Origin: Deltaproteobacteria bacterium
GTDB lineage: Bacteria; Myxococcota; Polyangia; Polyangiales; B10-G4
Direction of reading: 5' to 3'
DNA length: 9,507 nucleotides
Assembly (NCBI GenBank): GCA_019312705.1
Contig: JAFDCW010000092.1
Span: 1-9,507, forward strand
The first letter of the stretch is position 1; each line of letters starts with the position of its first letter. Both the position numbers and the translations under genes were made by a program. Positions 1 to 7,350 of this stretch are shown one piece after another. The notes under the pieces are model-generated. The model was not told the origin of the DNA, did not search any database, and was given only the letters and a program-made list of their open reading frames with translations.

Positions 1-139
1 GGTCGGTTGCCGCAATGAGCACCCCCGAACTGGGGAGACGAGCAACCATGGAGCCAAACCAGGACATCTGGCCGGAGGATAGCGGACACACCCCGTCCGG
101 ATCGACCCGACAATCACCCTCCTGTGATATTCGCTCATC
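1..139. other. Upstream non-coding stretch before the symporter gene
   Basis: I read all six frames here and found no convincing gene. Plus frame 2 stops at 80-82, and again at 125-127 just before the symporter start. Plus frame 3 stays open to about 179, but its translation has no recognisable family and runs out of frame into the symporter. On the minus strand a reading frame is open from about 138 to the left edge, but its product is rich in Cys, Pro and Arg and resembles random GC-rich translation. The end of a neighbouring gene could lie just outside the window. Confidence 0.5.
102..131 (+). promoter_or_regulatory. Possible promoter for the symporter operon
   Basis: TCGACC at 102-107 matches 4 of 6 bases of a sigma-70 -35 box. 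GATATT at 126-131 matches 4 of 6 of a -10 box and is preceded by TG at 123-124, an extended -10 arrangement, with an 18-base spacer. Transcription would begin only a few bases before the ATG at 140. That fits the absence of a visible Shine-Dalgarno sequence there and would imply a nearly leaderless message. The match is weak and could be chance. Confidence 0.2.
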
Positions 140-1762
140 ATGGCTCCCCTCGACTGGGTCGTTCTGGGTACGTACCTGAGCGCGATGATCGGCTTGGCCG
201 TCTGGCTCTCTCGGGGCCAGGAGAGCGCCGAGGACTACTACGTCGGCGGGCGGAACCTGCCCTGGTGGGCGGTGGCCATCTCGACGATGGCAACCCAGAC
301 GTCGGCAAATAGCTTCATCGGCATCCCAGCGTATGTCGCCCTCAAAGACGGCGGGGGGCTCACGTGGCTGCAGTACGAGCTCGCCGTACCTCTGGCCATG
401 ATCGTGGTCATGGTCTTCCTCATCCCGTTCTTTCGGGAGATGAAGCTCGTCAGCGTGTACGAGTACCTCGAGCTCCGCTTCGATCGCCCAACCCGACTGG
501 TGATGAGCGCCTTGTTCTTGATCAGCCGCGGCCTCGCGACGGGGGTCGGGGTCTACGCCAGCGCCGTCGTCGTCAACGTCTGCCTCGGGCTCCCCATCTG
601 GGCCTGCATCGTGCTCATCGGCGCAGTGACCGTATTCTACGTCACCCTCGGCGGCATGGCGGCGGTCGTTTGGTCCGACGTGATTCAGATGGTCATCCTC
701 CTCGGGGGCCTCATCGCATGCATCGTCTACGCCCTCGGAGAGGAAGGGGGCTTCGCCGAAGCCCTCGGCACCTTCGACCCAGAGCGCCTGCGCGGTCTCG
801 ACCCGGGGCACGGCATCGGGGACGGCTCGACCGCGCCGATGTGGGGCTTCCTCATCGGCGGCCTGGTCCTCTACATCAGCTATTACGGGGTCGATCAAAG
901 CCAGGCGCAGCGGGAGCTCTCCGCGCCGACGACCGCCGATACCAAGCGCTCTCTGGTCTTCAACGGCCTGGCCCGCTTCCCCCTGACCATCCTCTACGTG
1001 CTCATGGGCATCGCGGTCGGTGCGGCCTACCTGCGCTCGCCGGAGCTCCAAGCCGCCGTTCCCGAAGACCACCTCGACTACTTGGTGCCGGTGTTTGTGC
1101 TCCAGCGCCTGCCCCCGGGGCTCACGGGCCTGATCTTCGCGGCGATCCTCTCCGCCGCGATGAGCTCCCTCGACTCGGCCCTCAACTCTCTCTCCGCGGC
1201 GACGATGCGGGACTTCGTCGAACCCTATGCCCTCGCCCACCCGGAGAGCCCCGAGGCCCAGCAGGCGCGGCTGCTGCGCTACGGCAAGATCACCACCGTC
1301 ATATGGGGTATCGCCATGACGTTCTTCGCATTCTTCGTCGGCGGCATCAGCGACACCGTGGTCGAAGGCATCAACAAACTCGGGGCGTTCTTCTACGGGC
1401 CCATCCTCGCCGCGTTCCTGACGGGCATTCTCGACCGCCGGTCCCGGGGCCCCGCGATGATCGCCGGAGTCGCCGTCGGCATCGGGGCCAACGTCGTGCT
1501 CTGGCTGGCCCTCGACGGCGTGCTCTATTGGATGTGGTGGAACCTCAGCGGCCTGGTGGTCGCAACCCTGGTCACCTTCATCGCCAGTCGGTTCATGGCG
1601 CCCCCCGCCCCGGAGAAGCTCGAAGGCACGACCCTCTCCCTATCGGACATCCCTCGCCGCGAGAAGAAGTGGATCCCCACCTACCTCTTCCTCGTGGGTT
1701 ACTTCGTCGTCATTCTCCTCGTCGCAGGATACAGCCGTGAACTCCTTTCGTTCCTCATGTGA
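140..1762 (+). CDS. Sodium:solute symporter family (SSS/SLC5) transporter
   Basis: This is a 540-residue inner-membrane protein that should couple sodium entry to uptake of a small organic solute. It is hydrophobic throughout, with about a dozen or more membrane helices, and has the usual SSS length. Family signatures are DYYVGGRNLPWW near the N-terminus (helix 1 and following loop), GGMAAVVWSDVIQ at 171-183, a DQSQAQR segment near residue 255, and SSLDSALNS at 342-350. The paired serines S342 and S343 correspond to the conserved Na2 sodium-site serines of vSGLT-type proteins. The last helix ends at the C-terminus. The ATG at 140 is the first start after an in-frame stop at 125-127 and lacks a clear ribosome binding site. 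The stop overlaps the next gene by 26 bases, implying one transcript and coupled translation. Substrate is not readable from sequence. The downstream glycosidase suggests a sugar or glycoside, as inference only. Confidence 0.93.
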   Translation: MAPLDWVVLGTYLSAMIGLAVWLSRGQESAEDYYVGGRNLPWWAVAISTMATQTSANSFIGIPAYVALKDGGGLTWLQYELAVPLAMIVVMVFLIPFFREMKLVSVYEYLELRFDRPTRLVMSALFLISRGLATGVGVYASAVVVNVCLGLPIWACIVLIGAVTVFYVTLGGMAAVVWSDVIQMVILLGGLIACIVYALGEEGGFAEALGTFDPERLRGLDPGHGIGDGSTAPMWGFLIGGLVLYISYYGVDQSQAQRELSAPTTADTKRSLVFNGLARFPLTILYVLMGIAVGAAYLRSPELQAAVPEDHLDYLVPVFVLQRLPPGLTGLIFAAILSAAMSSLDSALNSLSAATMRDFVEPYALAHPESPEAQQARLLRYGKITTVIWGIAMTFFAFFVGGISDTVVEGINKLGAFFYGPILAAFLTGILDRRSRGPAMIAGVAVGIGANVVLWLALDGVLYWMWWNLSGLVVATLVTFIASRFMAPPAPEKLEGTTLSLSDIPRREKKWIPTYLFLVGYFVVILLVAGYSRELLSFLM

Positions 1763-2948
1763 AGATGTGCTGCGCGGCAACGACCGCGGCAGCTACACCG
1801 TGCCCTCACCGCGTCTCTACCCCCACCAGTGGGCCTGGGACAGCGCCTTCGCGGCCATCGGCTGGGCGCATTTCGACCCGACTCGGGCCTGGCTCGAGAT
1901 CGAAACGCTCTTTTCGGGGCAGTGGCCCGACGGCCGCGTCCCGCACATCCTCTTCCATCGCTCGGACGGGGACTATTTCCCCGGCCCGGACTTCTGGCAG
2001 ACCGAGTGGACGACGAGCATCAGTCAGCCGCCGGTCTGGGCGACGGCAATCCGGCGCCTGGTGGAAATCACCGGCGACGAGTCGCGGTTGCCGGCGTTGG
2101 CCCCGAAAATCGACGCGTCGCACCAGTGGTTTCTCGACCAGCGAGATCCCCTCGGCGTCGGCGCCATCGCCGTCGCCCATCCGTGGGAGAGCGGCCTCGA
2201 CAACTGCCCCGTCTGGGACGGTCCGATGAGCCGGGTCGACGTCTCGAATCCCCCGTCCTTCGAACGCCGCGATACCCGGGTCGTCGGCGACGCCAGTCAG
2301 CGGCCGACCAACGACCAATACGTGCAGTACGCGTGCATCGTGAAGGCCATCGCCCGGGACGATTTTGGTCCGGGACCGTTTGCGGTTTACGACCCACTGG
2401 TCACAGCGATCCTGGCCCGCGCGGAAGAAGACCTCGCCTGGATTTCGGCCCGCGCCGGGTTGCCCACGAAAGCGGCAGCCCGTGCCGAACGCCTGCGCGG
2501 CGGCCTCGTCGACCACCTCTACGACGAAGACCTCGGGCGCTTCGTCTACCACGACGCCCGGGCAGACGAGCGCATCACCTGCGACGTGATCGGGGCCTAC
2601 GTGCCGCTCTTCGCCAATCTCGACGCCCCCGTGGCGACCCGCCTCCAGAGAGGGCTCCGAGAGCGCTTTCAGGCCAATCACCCCCTTCCGTCGACTTCGC
2701 CCCTCGACCCACTCTTCGAAGCAAAACGCTACTGGCGTGGTCCGACCTGGATCAATACCAACTGGTTGCTGGCCGACGACGTCTGCGGGACCGACCGCGG
2801 CCTCGCCCAGGCGACCGTCGACCTCGTCCGGGACCACGGCTTCTACGAATACTTCGACGCCGACACCGGCGAGGGGCTCGGGGGAGAGTCGTTCACCTGG
2901 AGCGCTGCCCTTTGCCTCGACCTCATCACCCGAGGTGCTGCTACGTGA
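1737..2948 (+). CDS. GH63-type glycosidase, MGH1-like (glucosylglycerate/mannosylglycerate hydrolase-type)
   Basis: This 403-residue (alpha/alpha)6-barrel glycoside hydrolase resembles the small bacterial GH63 enzymes that hydrolyse glucosylglycerate or mannosylglycerate. Signatures are LYPHQWAWDSAF ending at residue 38 (W32, D35), then GQWPDGRVPHI, the HPWESGLDNCPVWD block with D155 as probable general acid, YWRGPTWINTNWLL at 332-345, and GGESFTW at 382-388 with E384 as probable general base. Roles are assigned by position in the family fold. No signal peptide is seen, so it should act in the cytoplasm on imported substrate. It starts at GTG 1737, inside the end of the symporter gene, with AGGA at 1726-1729 seven bases upstream. 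It is slightly shorter than the usual 420-450 residues, but the conserved N-terminal motif is present. Exact substrate is uncertain: compatible-solute glycosides fit best, and other small alpha-glucosides are possible. Confidence 0.85.
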   Translation: MNSFRSSCEDVLRGNDRGSYTVPSPRLYPHQWAWDSAFAAIGWAHFDPTRAWLEIETLFSGQWPDGRVPHILFHRSDGDYFPGPDFWQTEWTTSISQPPVWATAIRRLVEITGDESRLPALAPKIDASHQWFLDQRDPLGVGAIAVAHPWESGLDNCPVWDGPMSRVDVSNPPSFERRDTRVVGDASQRPTNDQYVQYACIVKAIARDDFGPGPFAVYDPLVTAILARAEEDLAWISARAGLPTKAAARAERLRGGLVDHLYDEDLGRFVYHDARADERITCDVIGAYVPLFANLDAPVATRLQRGLRERFQANHPLPSTSPLDPLFEAKRYWRGPTWINTNWLLADDVCGTDRGLAQATVDLVRDHGFYEYFDADTGEGLGGESFTWSAALCLDLITRGAAT

Positions 2949-3730
2949 GCGGCACGGTGCGGGTCGTATCCTGGAACGTGAACGGCCTGCGGGCGGCGAC
3001 CCGGAAGGGCTTCCTCGGGTGGCTCGAGACCGCGGACGCCGACATCGTGGGCGTTCAGGAAGTGCGCGCCCTCCCCGAGCAGCTCGCCGAGGAAGTCCGT
3101 GCTCCCGAGGGATGGCACGCGACCTTCGCCGCCGCCGAGCGCAAAGGCTACAGCGGGGTCGGCCTCTACTCACGGGAGCCACCGGACGAGGTGACGACCA
3201 GCCTCGGGTCCCCAAGCCTCGATCGCGAGGGCCGAGTTCAGCTCGCCCGCTTCCGAGACCTTCTCGTGGTCAACGCGTACTTTCCGAACGGGAGCGGCCC
3301 AAACCGCGACCACAGCCGCGTGCCCTACAAGCTACGCTTCTACCGCACCCTTCATCGACGCCTCGCTGCCGAAATGGCTGAGGGCAAGAAGGTGCTCGTC
3401 ATGGGGGACTTCAACACGGCCCCTTATGACATCGACCTCGCGCGCCCCAAGCAAAACAACAAGACGAGCGGCTTCCTGCCGAAGGAGCGCAAAGAGCTCG
3501 TACGCTGGCTGAAGAGCGGCTTCGTCGATACCTTCCGCATGTTCGAGGACGAGGGCGGCCACTACACGTGGTGGAGCAATCGCAAGGGCGTGCGAGAGCG
3601 CAACATCGGCTGGCGCATCGACTTCGCCCTGGCCAGCCCGGCCCTCGCCCCTCGTATTTCTACGGCCCGCATCCACACCGACGTGATGGGCTCGGACCAC
3701 TGCCCGATCAGCGTCGATATCGCCCCTTGA
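2945..3730 (+). CDS. xthA: Exodeoxyribonuclease III-family AP endonuclease
   Basis: This 261-residue DNA repair enzyme would cleave 5' to abasic sites and trim 3' ends in base excision repair. All family landmarks are present: SWNVNGLRA with metal-site N11, QEVR with E39, YFPNG with Y112, GDFNTAPYDIDL with D155 and N157, RIDFALAS with D226, and the C-terminal SDHCPISVDI with catalytic D251/H252. Length is normal. The chosen GTG at 2945 overlaps the glycosidase stop in a GTGA junction and has GAGG at 2932-2935. A GTG at 2957 would give the more conventional MRVVSWN beginning and is a real alternative. The gene is translationally coupled to a sugar-metabolism pair with which it has no obvious functional link. 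Known members work alone, so the coupling probably reflects genome compaction. Confidence 0.93.
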   Translation: MSGTVRVVSWNVNGLRAATRKGFLGWLETADADIVGVQEVRALPEQLAEEVRAPEGWHATFAAAERKGYSGVGLYSREPPDEVTTSLGSPSLDREGRVQLARFRDLLVVNAYFPNGSGPNRDHSRVPYKLRFYRTLHRRLAAEMAEGKKVLVMGDFNTAPYDIDLARPKQNNKTSGFLPKERKELVRWLKSGFVDTFRMFEDEGGHYTWWSNRKGVRERNIGWRIDFALASPALAPRISTARIHTDVMGSDHCPISVDIAP

Positions 3731-3754
3731 TTCACGAGGCGTGGTGGTCATATT
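3727..3754 (+). promoter_or_regulatory. Possible promoter for hflX
   Basis: TTGATT at 3727-3732 (4 of 6 match to a -35 box) and CATATT at 3749-3754 (4 of 6 match to a -10 box) are separated by 16 bases in the 85-base gap before hflX. This would give a leader of about 55 bases. The gap shows no hairpin strong enough to call a terminator for the preceding operon, so read-through into hflX is also possible. Confidence 0.25.
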
Positions 3755-3815
3755 CGTGCCCCCGCAGAACGCGGCCCTTCCGTACCCACGGGAGAGGCAC
3801 TAGAGTTAATCGAGC

Positions 3816-5654
3816 TTGCAGATATACGGGAATACCCATGGGCTCAGCCCATCTCAGACCAAGGCCCTCGAGCGGCTCTACCGACGCCGCGTCCCCTTCG
3901 ACAGCCTGACAACCCCGGAGCTCACGCGCTCCCTCGTCGAGACGAGTTTCGCGACCGGGCGCCAGGTCGGCGTGCTCGTCGACCGGAGTGGGACGGTGAG
4001 CTGGGTCATCGTCGGCGACGCGTCGCAGCTCATGCTGCCGGATATCGGCCGTCTCCGCGGGGCCGAGGGGCGCTTCCGCGGCCTACGTCTGATCCACATT
4101 CACCTGCACACCGAGCCGCTGACCCGCGACGACCTGGTCGACCTGACCCGCCTGCGTCTCGACATGGTGGTCGCAATCTGCCTCTCCCCGGACGGCAAAC
4201 CACAGACCGTCTACTGGGGCCACAACGTGCCGGTCAGGCCCGGAGAGCGGTCCTCGCCTCACCAGACCTACGGGCCCACGCCGTACCAGAAGGCCGACGT
4301 CAATCCCAAGGCGATCGTCCTCGCCCTCGAAGAAGAATTCGCACGGGTTGCAAAGACCCGGCAGGTCGAGGCGAAGGATGGCCGGGCGATCCTCGTACAC
4401 GTCTGTGACAAGCGGCACGCTTCCCGCGCCGAAGACTCCCTCGCCGAGCTCGCCGAACTCGCGCGCACCGCCGGCGTCGAGGTCGCCGACACGGTCCTCC
4501 AGGTCCGCGACCAGGTCGACCCCAAGTACGTGCTCGGCAAGGGCAAACTGGAGCAGGTCGTGATCCGGGCGATGCAGCTCGACGTCGAGGTGCTGATCAT
4601 CGACCGAAATCTCTCTCCCCGGCAGGGGGCCGCCATCGCGCAGATGACCGACCTCAAGGTCCTCGACCGGACGCAGCTGATTCTGGACATCTTCGCCCAG
4701 CGGGCCGAGAGCCGGGACGGCAAGCTCCAGGTAGAGCTGGCCCAGATGCACTACCTCCTGCCGCGCCTCGGCGCGAAGGATGACGGGTTGAGCCGCCTCG
4801 CCGGCGGCATCGGAGGCCGGGGCCCCGGCGAGACGAAGCTCGAGGTAGGAAAGCGCCGGGCCCGGGAACGCATCACGCGTCTGAAGTCGGCCCTGAAGAA
4901 GCTCGCCAAGCAGCGCAAGCAGCGGCGCCAACGCCGGTCCCGACGAGGCGTTCCGGTGGTGGCGGTGGTCGGCTATACAAACGCCGGGAAGAGCACCCTC
5001 CTGAACCAGCTCACGGAGAGCAACGTGCTCGTCGAGGACAAGCTCTTCGCCACCCTCGACACTCGCTCACGCCGGATCCGCTTCCCGGAGGAACGAGAGG
5101 TCGTCATCACCGACACGGTGGGATTCATCCGCGACCTCCCGAAGGACCTCTTCAACGCGTTCCGCGCGACCTTCGAAGAGGCGGCGGACGCGGACCTCAT
5201 CCTACATGTCGTCGATGTGTCGGACGACGCCTTCGACGAACACATGAAGACGACCGAAGAGCTCCTCGCGAAGCTCGACCTCGACCGCGCCCCGCGGCTC
5301 CTGGTCTGCAACAAAGCGGACGCGGTCGAACCTGGCCACGCCCACGCGATCGCAGAGGTCCGAGGCGGAGTCGCCGTGAGCGCCCTCGACCGAGAGTCTC
5401 TACGCCCGCTCCTCGCGCGCCTCGAAGAATTCCTCTTCCCATCCGATGACGCCCTAGTCTCCGACGCCGAGGGCGGCGCCGACGCCGACGCCGACGCCGA
5501 CGCAGAGGCAGAGGCAGAGGCGGAGGCGGAGACGAGCCCAGAGGCGGAGGCGTATGCGGCGAGGTACGCCGACACCGATGCCGATTCGTCCGAAGTCGAG
5601 GCCGAGACCGAGACCGAGGAAGCGGCGCTCCCACCCGGTACGGCCGCCGAGTAG
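3816..5654 (+). CDS. hflX: Ribosome-associated GTPase HflX, long form with acidic tail
   Basis: HflX binds the 50S subunit and splits stalled or hibernating 70S ribosomes. The 612-residue protein has a ~185-residue N-terminal extension (from YGNTHGL through [12 protein letters not shown]), familiar from deltaproteobacterial HflX and absent from E. coli. It is followed by the HflX N-domain (about 190-330, with [25 protein letters not shown]), the RGPGETKLE segment with a basic linker helix, and the GTPase domain. G motifs are GYTNAGKS 386-393 (P-loop), DTVGF 433-437, NKAD 499-502 and SAL at 522. Residues about 545-612 form an Asp/Ala/Glu tail not typical of the family. The start is TTG at 3816: an in-frame TAA at 3807-3809 rules out anything earlier, and conserved residues begin at the third codon. 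A weak AGAG lies at 3802-3805. Confidence 0.96.
   Translation: MQIYGNTHGLSPSQTKALERLYRRRVPFDSLTTPELTRSLVETSFATGRQVGVLVDRSGTVSWVIVGDASQLMLPDIGRLRGAEGRFRGLRLIHIHLHTEPLTRDDLVDLTRLRLDMVVAICLSPDGKPQTVYWGHNVPVRPGERSSPHQTYGPTPYQKADVNPKAIVLALEEEFARVAKTRQVEAKDGRAILVHVCDKRHASRAEDSLAELAELARTAGVEVADTVLQVRDQVDPKYVLGKGKLEQVVIRAMQLDVEVLIIDRNLSPRQGAAIAQMTDLKVLDRTQLILDIFAQRAESRDGKLQVELAQMHYLLPRLGAKDDGLSRLAGGIGGRGPGETKLEVGKRRARERITRLKSALKKLAKQRKQRRQRRSRRGVPVVAVVGYTNAGKSTLLNQLTESNVLVEDKLFATLDTRSRRIRFPEEREVVITDTVGFIRDLPKDLFNAFRATFEEAADADLILHVVDVSDDAFDEHMKTTEELLAKLDLDRAPRLLVCNKADAVEPGHAHAIAEVRGGVAVSALDRESLRPLLARLEEFLFPSDDALVSDAEGGADADADADAEAEAEAEAETSPEAEAYAARYADTDADSSEVEAETETEEAALPPGTAAE
5478..5531 (+). repeat. 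Hexanucleotide tandem repeat in the hflX 3' end
   Basis: Nine consecutive copies of a GCNGAN hexamer run here: four GCCGAC, three GCAGAG and two GCGGAG. They encode four Ala-Asp and then five Ala-Glu dipeptides. Any slippage by one unit keeps the frame and only changes the length of the acidic tail. Further interrupted copies of similar codons follow to about 5625. The ordered blocks of different unit variants suggest expansion by replication slippage. Confidence 0.9.
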
Positions 5655-5680
5655 GCCGGGACTCGGCCGTCAACCGACGG
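5646..5680 (+). terminator. Tandem hairpins at the end of hflX
   Basis: GCCGAGT at 5646-5652 pairs with ACTCGGC at 5661-5667 around an 8-base loop that includes part of the hflX stop codon. CCGTC at 5667-5671 then pairs with GACGG at 5676-5680 around a 4-base loop. No T-tract follows, so this is not a classical intrinsic terminator. In such GC-rich DNA short hairpins also arise by chance. The rest of the 188-base gap to the esterase gene holds no gene I can support and no convincing promoter. Confidence 0.3.
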
Positions 5681-5831
5681 CGCCATGCGCGGCCGGGCGG
5701 TGTGCCAAGGCGACACGCTTCGACTGGGGAAGTGCGACAGGGATGTCCGGTGTTACATTGGACGAGATTCACGCATAAGCGTCCTACCTGTGAAAAGCAC
5801 TACAAGCACTGCATGGAACGAGCCTTGCCTG

Positions 5832-5838
5832 TAAGGAG
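5832..5838 (+). promoter_or_regulatory. Strong Shine-Dalgarno that decides the esterase start
   Basis: TAAGGAG lies four bases before the GTG at 5843. It is the best ribosome binding site in the window. It favours this start over the in-frame ATG at 5813 and the far-upstream GTG at 5702, neither of which has a comparable site. Confidence 0.7.
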
Positions 5839-5842
5839 CATC

Positions 5843-6655
5843 GTGGTTCGCACCTTGCTGTTTATGGTGACGCTGACCGCCGTAGCCCAAAGCTCCTGCG
5901 TCGCGACCCGCGCGTCCGTAGAGTGGAGTCCGGATGCCGGCGACGTGGTCGTGCGGGAGCTTCGGCTCTTGGGTATCGATTACCTCGAGATCGTCCCCGC
6001 CGGCACCGAAGCCAACGCCGATCTTCCCATGATCGTGTTCTTCCACGGGCGGGGCGATCGCCCGCACACGCCGCGGGGTCGCTTCATGGGCCTCGAAGAT
6101 CCCGTGCGCTTGATCGTTCCCCGAGCCCCATCGAGGTATGCGCTCGGCTACAGTTGGTTGCCGGTGAGCGCCCGAGACGGCGAGTCCCCGGAGCTCGTCG
6201 AGGCCCTCCGGGAGACGGGAGCCCACCTCGCGAACCTCATCGAGGGGCTCCAGGATCGCCACGGGACCCTTGGTTCACCCATCGTGATGGGCTTCTCCCA
6301 AGGGGGCATGCTGACCTACACGCTCGCCGTGAATCACCCCGAAGTCGTGGGCGCGGCCTTCCCCCTCGCGGGTTGGTTGCCGCCGTCGTTGATTCCGGAG
6401 CAGCGCCGTGAACACACCAGGTACCCGGTAATCCGCGCCCTCCACGGCGCCGACGACCCGGTGCTCTCGGCGTCGCGCACCGTCCGCGCGACTCGAGAGC
6501 TCGAAGCGCGGGGCTTCGCCGCCACGGTCCTCACCTTTGACGACGTGCCCCACGAGATGAGCCCCGCCATGTGGCAGCACCTACACGAGCACGTCGCACG
6601 CGAAGTTCGCAAACGCATCATCGTGGGCCAGCGGAGCATGGGGCCCTTCGTCTAG
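5843..6655 (+). CDS. Exported carboxylesterase/phospholipase-like alpha/beta hydrolase
   Basis: This 270-residue serine hydrolase resembles the phospholipase/carboxylesterase group that cleaves ester or thioester bonds of small substrates. The oxyanion segment is VFFHGRGD (H68, G69). The nucleophile elbow is GFSQGGM with S152. The acid is D205 in HGADDPV and the catalytic histidine is H237 in VPHEMSP, so the triad is complete. With the GTG start at 5843 the protein opens with a short basic segment and a hydrophobic run (residues 5-15), a plausible export signal. Cys19 follows as QSSC, but Gln at -3 is not a good lipobox, so lipoprotein anchoring is doubtful. It is a stand-alone plus-strand gene 188 bases after hflX and converges on the minus-strand operon. 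The natural substrate cannot be read from the sequence. Confidence 0.85.
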   Translation: MVRTLLFMVTLTAVAQSSCVATRASVEWSPDAGDVVVRELRLLGIDYLEIVPAGTEANADLPMIVFFHGRGDRPHTPRGRFMGLEDPVRLIVPRAPSRYALGYSWLPVSARDGESPELVEALRETGAHLANLIEGLQDRHGTLGSPIVMGFSQGGMLTYTLAVNHPEVVGAAFPLAGWLPPSLIPEQRREHTRYPVIRALHGADDPVLSASRTVRATRELEARGFAATVLTFDDVPHEMSPAMWQHLHEHVAREVRKRIIVGQRSMGPFV

Positions 6656-6668
6656 GGGAAGTCCCTAG
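6652..6668. terminator. Bidirectional hairpin between convergent genes
   Basis: CTAGGG at 6652-6657 and CCCTAG at 6663-6668 form a perfect 6-base-pair stem with a GAAGT loop, extendable by one G-U pair. The left arm contains the TAG stop of the esterase gene. The right arm ends two bases before the stop of the minus-strand lipoprotein gene. Its position between convergent genes suits a terminator serving both strands, but neither side has a T-tract. Confidence 0.5.
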
Positions 6669-6670
6669 GG

Positions 6671-7348
6671 TCAGCAGCGCCGTTCGCACATCCCAAGGCA
6701 ACACATATCGGCCCGACCGCGGCAGCCGTTTCCGCAGGTTCCGCAGTTGTCGGGATCGGTCATCAGGTCGAAATCTTCGTCCACCATGCCATCGCAGTCG
6801 TCGTCGGCTCCGTTGCATTGCTCCGGTGCGGGGCTGCAGCTGTCGGGGGTACCACTGTCGGGCCCGCCGCTGTCCGGCGAAGAACCCCCGAGGGTGGGGT
6901 TTTCTCCGGTCCACGGGGTGAGTTCAGTCGGGGGCACGTCCACCGGGCGACACCCGGTCTCTGTGCACGTTTGACCGCCGGGGCAGGTAGTGGTGATGCA
7001 CGACGCGACGAGGTGCATGACGAGCACGCGCGACTCCCCCGGGACGAACTCGAAACGCGCACGCCTAGAGACGAGCGGCGTTCCCATCAGGCGACCGCTC
7101 ACAACGACCTCGAAAGGCCCGAGGGGCCCCCCGTCGTGGAGAACCGAGAGCCGGCGCGGTAAGGGTGTGTCCGTGAGGTCAGCGACGGCGCGCTGATCCT
7201 CGCCGTCCGGACCGGTTACCGTCGTTTCGAGGGAATCGAGGCCACCGGGCACTGGCAGGTCGCTGTCGGTGACGATGAGCACCTCCGTGGCGTCGCCGCC
7301 ACAACCGGTGAAAAGCACGACCAGAACCGCTGCAATGAAGAGTCGCAT
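6671..7348 (-). CDS. Cys-rich lipoprotein with MopE-type metal-binding motif
   Basis: This 225-residue predicted lipoprotein has a hydrophobic signal (residues 3-14) ending in LFTGC, with Cys16 as the probable lipidated residue. A beta-rich region without a recognised fold follows (20-115). Next come a Cys cluster SCITTTCPGGQTCTETGC at 116-133, a flexible linker with PDSG-type repeats (158-170), and CNGADDDCDGMVDEDF at 178-193. The last is a DxDxDG calcium-loop-like motif (D182, D184, D186) typical of MopE-type repeats in Myxococcota and Methylococcus proteins. A NCGTCGNGC segment follows at 201-209, and the protein ends on Cys225. Fourteen cysteines besides the anchor suggest disulfides outside the cytoplasm. 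ATG 7348 is preferred over TTG 7354: it sits two bases after the upstream stop and has GAGG upstream. The gene is cotranscribed with the TPR gene. Function is unknown; surface metal binding is plausible. Confidence 0.85.
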   Translation of the reverse strand: MRLFIAAVLVVLFTGCGGDATEVLIVTDSDLPVPGGLDSLETTVTGPDGEDQRAVADLTDTPLPRRLSVLHDGGPLGPFEVVVSGRLMGTPLVSRRARFEFVPGESRVLVMHLVASCITTTCPGGQTCTETGCRPVDVPPTELTPWTGENPTLGGSSPDSGGPDSGTPDSCSPAPEQCNGADDDCDGMVDEDFDLMTDPDNCGTCGNGCRGRADMCCLGMCERRC

Positions 7349-7350
7349 GA

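Noticed and set aside
1..138. Divergent minus-strand gene starting near 138 or 49
   Set aside because: The frame is open to the edge but short, with no family resemblance and Cys/Pro/Arg-rich content; it cannot be supported from this window.
364..1740. 458-codon open frame on the plus strand inside the symporter gene
   Set aside because: The product is almost entirely Arg, Pro, Gly and His, a typical out-of-frame shadow of a high-GC gene.
1829..2944. Long in-frame extension upstream of xthA
   Set aside because: The frame is open, but this part is Arg/Pro-rich shadow of the glycosidase. Exonuclease III homology begins only after GTG 2945.
1806..3215. 469-codon open frame on the minus strand
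   Set aside because: It lies wholly antisense to the glycosidase and the first part of xthA, both with clear family motifs. Its translation is Arg/Gly-rich with no recognisable domain, as expected for antisense frames in GC-rich DNA.
4083..4931. 282-codon minus-strand open frame inside hflX
   Set aside because: It is antisense to the conserved HflX N-domain, with no motif and no promoter or ribosome binding site.
5478..5531. CRISPR-like or regulatory repeat array
   Set aside because: The units are contiguous in-frame hexamers without spacers and encode the acidic end of HflX.
5702..5842. Extended N-terminus of the esterase from GTG 5702 or ATG 5813
   Set aside because: The added residues are charged and would bury the export signal, while TAAGGAG directly precedes GTG 5843.
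5655..5842. Promoter or small RNA between hflX and the esterase gene
   Set aside because: TACATT at 5754-5759 and CATAAG at 5774-5779 resemble -10 boxes, but neither has a credible -35 at the right distance.
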